15,735 nucleotides of DNA, from the NCBI GenBank assembly GCA_002428485.1, contig DIWM01000019.1, positions 40,879 through 56,613 of the forward strand, in the 5' to 3' direction. The position numbers were made by a program, and so were the translations under genes. Below are positions 13,729 to 15,735 of the stretch, one piece after another (the first letter of the stretch is position 1; each line of letters begins with the position of its first letter). Below the pieces are notes generated by a model. The model did no database searches, had not been told where the DNA came from, and saw only the letters and a program-made list of their open reading frames with translations. The stretch is from Deltaproteobacteria bacterium UBA6106. Lineage in GTDB: Bacteria > Desulfobacterota > Syntrophorhabdia > Syntrophorhabdales > Syntrophorhabdaceae.

Positions 13729-14902
13729 GTATCAGGCGAAAGAGCTTTTCAGGACATATAATATCCCCGTACCGCAGGGTGCAGTAGCAAAAACAACCGA
13801 AGAAGCATTCCGGATCGCAGAAGAGATAAGCAAGGCCCCCTTTGTCCTCAAGGCGCAGGTCCATGCGGGCGGCAGAGGCAAAGCCGGCGGGATCAGGATA
13901 ATCAATCGCCTGGGAGACGTGAAGAATGCCGCCGCGGGGCTTCTCGGTATGACCCTCGTGACGCCGCAGACCGGGGAAGAAGGAAAACCGGTGCAGGCCT
14001 TGCTGGTAGAGGAAACGCTGCCGGTTGAGAAAGAGATCTACCTCGGGATAGTCATCGACAGGCAGAGGGCATGCCCTGTTGTCATAGCCAGCGCAGAAGG
14101 CGGCATGGAGATCGAGAAGGTTGCCGCCGCCGACCCGGAAAAGGTTTTGCGGGAAGAGGTTGACCCTGCGGTCGGCCTCCGTCCTTTTCAGGCGGGAAGG
14201 ATATTCTACGGCCTCGGGCTTGACCAGGCATTATCGCGGAGGATGATATCGGTGATCCTGAACCTTTTTCGTCTATTTGTCGAAAAGGATTGTTCGCTGG
14301 CAGAGATCAACCCCCTCGTGGTCACGGGATCCGGAGAACTCGTCGCCCTCGATGCAAAGATCAATCTCGACGATAATGCGTTCTACCGGCATCAGGATAT
14401 GGAATCTCTCAGAGATATCAACCAGGAAAATCCCCTCGAGGTGGAGGCGTCGAAGTACAACCTTAACTATATAAAGCTGAAAGGGAATGTGGGCTGCATG
14501 GTAAACGGCGCAGGGCTTGCCATGGCCACGATGGACCTTATCAAGCTTGTCGGCGCCGAGCCGGCAAACTTCCTCGATGTCGGGGGAGGCGCGACATCGG
14601 AGATGGTGAAGCAAGGGTTGAAGATACTCCTTTACGACAAAGACGTGAAGATGGTCTTTATCAATATATTCGGCGGGATCCTTCGCTGCGATACGCTCGC
14701 GGAGGGCGTTGTGAAGGCGGTCGGCGAGCTGGTCGTCGATCTTCCCATCGTCATCCGGCTTGAGGGGACGAACGTGGAGGCGGGCAGGAAGATCCTCGCC
14801 GGGTCAGGGCTTTCCTTCACCGTAGCGACAGGATTGAAGGATGCAGCGGAGAAAGTAGCAGAAACGCTGAAGAAAGTAAACAACGTGAAAGGTGAAAGGT
14901 GA
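13715..14902 (+). CDS. sucC: Succinyl-CoA synthetase, beta subunit
   Basis: 395 residues (E. coli SucC 388). SucCD converts succinyl-CoA, phosphate and ADP/GDP to succinate, CoA and ATP/GTP. The ATP-grasp domain includes LKAQVHAGGRGKAGG (45-59) and EINPLVV; the CoA-ligase domain includes LDVGGGAT and NIFGGILRCDTLAEG. The ATG at 13715 gives the family start MKIHEYQAKELF and overlaps korC by 14 bp, so the synthetase is coupled to the enzyme that makes its substrate. The last residues, VKGER, and the stop codon are encoded by a GTGAAAG heptad array, so the C-terminus has been set by the repeat. Confidence 0.97.
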   Translation: MKIHEYQAKELFRTYNIPVPQGAVAKTTEEAFRIAEEISKAPFVLKAQVHAGGRGKAGGIRIINRLGDVKNAAAGLLGMTLVTPQTGEEGKPVQALLVEETLPVEKEIYLGIVIDRQRACPVVIASAEGGMEIEKVAAADPEKVLREEVDPAVGLRPFQAGRIFYGLGLDQALSRRMISVILNLFRLFVEKDCSLAEINPLVVTGSGELVALDAKINLDDNAFYRHQDMESLRDINQENPLEVEASKYNLNYIKLKGNVGCMVNGAGLAMATMDLIKLVGAEPANFLDVGGGATSEMVKQGLKILLYDKDVKMVFINIFGGILRCDTLAEGVVKAVGELVVDLPIVIRLEGTNVEAGRKILAGSGLSFTVATGLKDAAEKVAETLKKVNNVKGER

Positions 14903-14912
14903 AAGGTGAAAA
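14885..14912 (+). repeat. Family F heptad array (GTGAAAG x4)
   Basis: Three exact GTGAAAG units and a fourth GTGAAAA. It runs across the 3' end of sucC: the TGA stop at 14900-14902 lies inside the third unit. Confidence 0.9.
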
Positions 14913-14920
14913 CCTTGTCC

Positions 14921-15023
14921 CTCGATGCTCGTTGCCTGTCACTGGTTTGAACCAGTATCCAGCGATGAGTATTGAGCATCAAGTATCTGGTTTGCCATGA
15001 GCCATGAACTATGAGCTATGAGC
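14921..15023. repeat. Family D and family A heptad arrays between sucC and sucD
   Basis: A short inverted D fragment (CTCGATGCTC, 14921-14930) is followed by a dyad ACTGGTT-TG-AACCAGT (14941-14956) and a D array, TATCCAG, CGATGAG, TATTGAG, CATCAAG, TATCTGG (14956-14990). A family A array follows at 14994-15023: GCCATGA twice, ACTATGA, GCTATGA, GC. With family F these fill the 128-bp gap between two genes that are usually adjacent. The A array ends 7 bp before the sucD ATG, and its last GAG (15020-15022) is the only Shine-Dalgarno-like triplet there. Confidence 0.85.
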
Positions 15024-15030
15024 TAATGTT

Positions 15031-15735
15031 ATGAGCATTATCGTTGACGAGAACACGAAGGTAATTGTCCAGGGCATAACGGGGAACGAAGGGGCGTTCC
15101 ATGCAAAACAGATGATCCAGTATGGGACGAGGGTTGTCGGAGGCGTGACCCCGGGAAAGGGCGGCCAGATCTTCAACGGTGTCCCTGTCTTTAATACTGT
15201 GCGGGTTGCTGTTGTGTCCACGGGTGCCAGCGTTTCGGCGATCTTTGTTCCTCCTGCCTTTGCCGGAGATGCGATCATGGAGGCCGTTGATGCGGGCATC
15301 GGCCTTGTTGTCTGCCTTACCGAAGGCATCCCGACACTCGATATGGTCGCCGTAAAGCAATACATGAAAGGGAAAGACGTAAAGCTCATAGGCCCTAATA
15401 CGCCGGGCATCATCTCGCCAGGAAAATGCAAGATAGGCGTCATGGCGGGGTATATCCACAAGCCGGGCAGGATTGGCATCATGTCGCGGAGCGGCACCCT
15501 CACCTACGAGATCGCCAAGGCCCTCACCGACTTGGGCGTGGGCCAGTCCACCTGCGTGGGCATCGGCGGCGACCCGATCATCGGGACGACGTTCGTGGAT
15601 ATCCTCGCTCTCTTCCAGGACGACCCGCAGACGCATGCGGTCGCCCTCATCGGCGAGATCGGCGGGTCGGACGAGGAGGAGGCGGCGGCATTCATCGCCG
15701 ATAAGGTCACCAAGCCGGTGGTCGCCTTCGTGGCC
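15031..15735 (+). CDS. sucD: Succinyl-CoA synthetase, alpha subunit (partial, right edge)
   Basis: 235 codons are present and the frame is open at the window end; the family length is about 290. The N-terminal CoA-binding Rossmann domain shows QGITGNEGAFH (14-24), and the middle shows IGPNTPGIISPGKCKIG, SRSGTLTYE, STCVGIGGDP and EIGGSDEEEAAAF, all matching E. coli SucD. The phosphohistidine of the active site (His246 in E. coli) would lie just beyond the edge. The ATG at 15031 gives MSIIVDENTKVIVQG. There is no standard Shine-Dalgarno; a family A heptad array sits directly upstream. Confidence 0.96.
   Translation, partial: MSIIVDENTKVIVQGITGNEGAFHAKQMIQYGTRVVGGVTPGKGGQIFNGVPVFNTVRVAVVSTGASVSAIFVPPAFAGDAIMEAVDAGIGLVVCLTEGIPTLDMVAVKQYMKGKDVKLIGPNTPGIISPGKCKIGVMAGYIHKPGRIGIMSRSGTLTYEIAKALTDLGVGQSTCVGIGGDPIIGTTFVDILALFQDDPQTHAVALIGEIGGSDEEEAAAFIADKVTKPVVAFVA

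Overview
The window reads as chromosomal DNA of an anaerobic Gram-negative bacterium, most likely a deltaproteobacterial (Desulfobacterota) fermenter or syntroph. This is inferred from a tungsten-type aldehyde:ferredoxin oxidoreductase, a ferredoxin-linked 2-oxoglutarate oxidoreductase, an E. coli-like two-part YidC and the overall gene style. No rRNA or tRNA was seen that could fix the taxonomy.

Layout. (1) 216-2813, minus strand: a tight three-gene unit with an AOR-family tungstopterin enzyme, an uncharacterised 210-residue protein whose N-terminal half looks like a beta-grasp (MoaD/ThiS) domain, and a free-standing MoaD/ThiS-like sulfur carrier ending in Gly-Gly-Gly. (2) 3205-7608, minus strand: the conserved cluster rpmH-rnpA-yidD-yidC-jag(khpB)-mnmE, joining ribosome and RNase P biogenesis, membrane protein insertion and tRNA wobble modification. 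rpmH (44 aa) is complete at 7474-7608. dnaA, an obvious oriC and mnmG, common neighbours of this cluster, are absent. (3) 7933-10026, plus strand: an EF-G paralogue with an altered G domain. (4) 10251-10694, plus strand: dtd. (5) 10917 to the right edge, plus strand: korDABC-sucC-sucD, which interconverts 2-oxoglutarate, succinyl-CoA and succinate with ferredoxin reduction and substrate-level nucleotide phosphorylation. sucD runs off the edge.

The most unusual content lies between genes. Nearly every sizeable intergenic gap holds short arrays of degenerate 7-bp units. There are at least six sequence families (here A-F), most arrays have four heptads, and several show a 14-bp higher-order alternation. 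Arrays are often paired as inverted arms or placed next to another family. They abut stop codons, supply the last codons of sucC, fill the sucC-sucD gap and bracket dtd as a 50-bp inverted repeat (46/50 identical). This looks like a dispersed heptad repeat system. It resembles in period, but not in sequence, the heptanucleotide STRR repeats of cyanobacteria.
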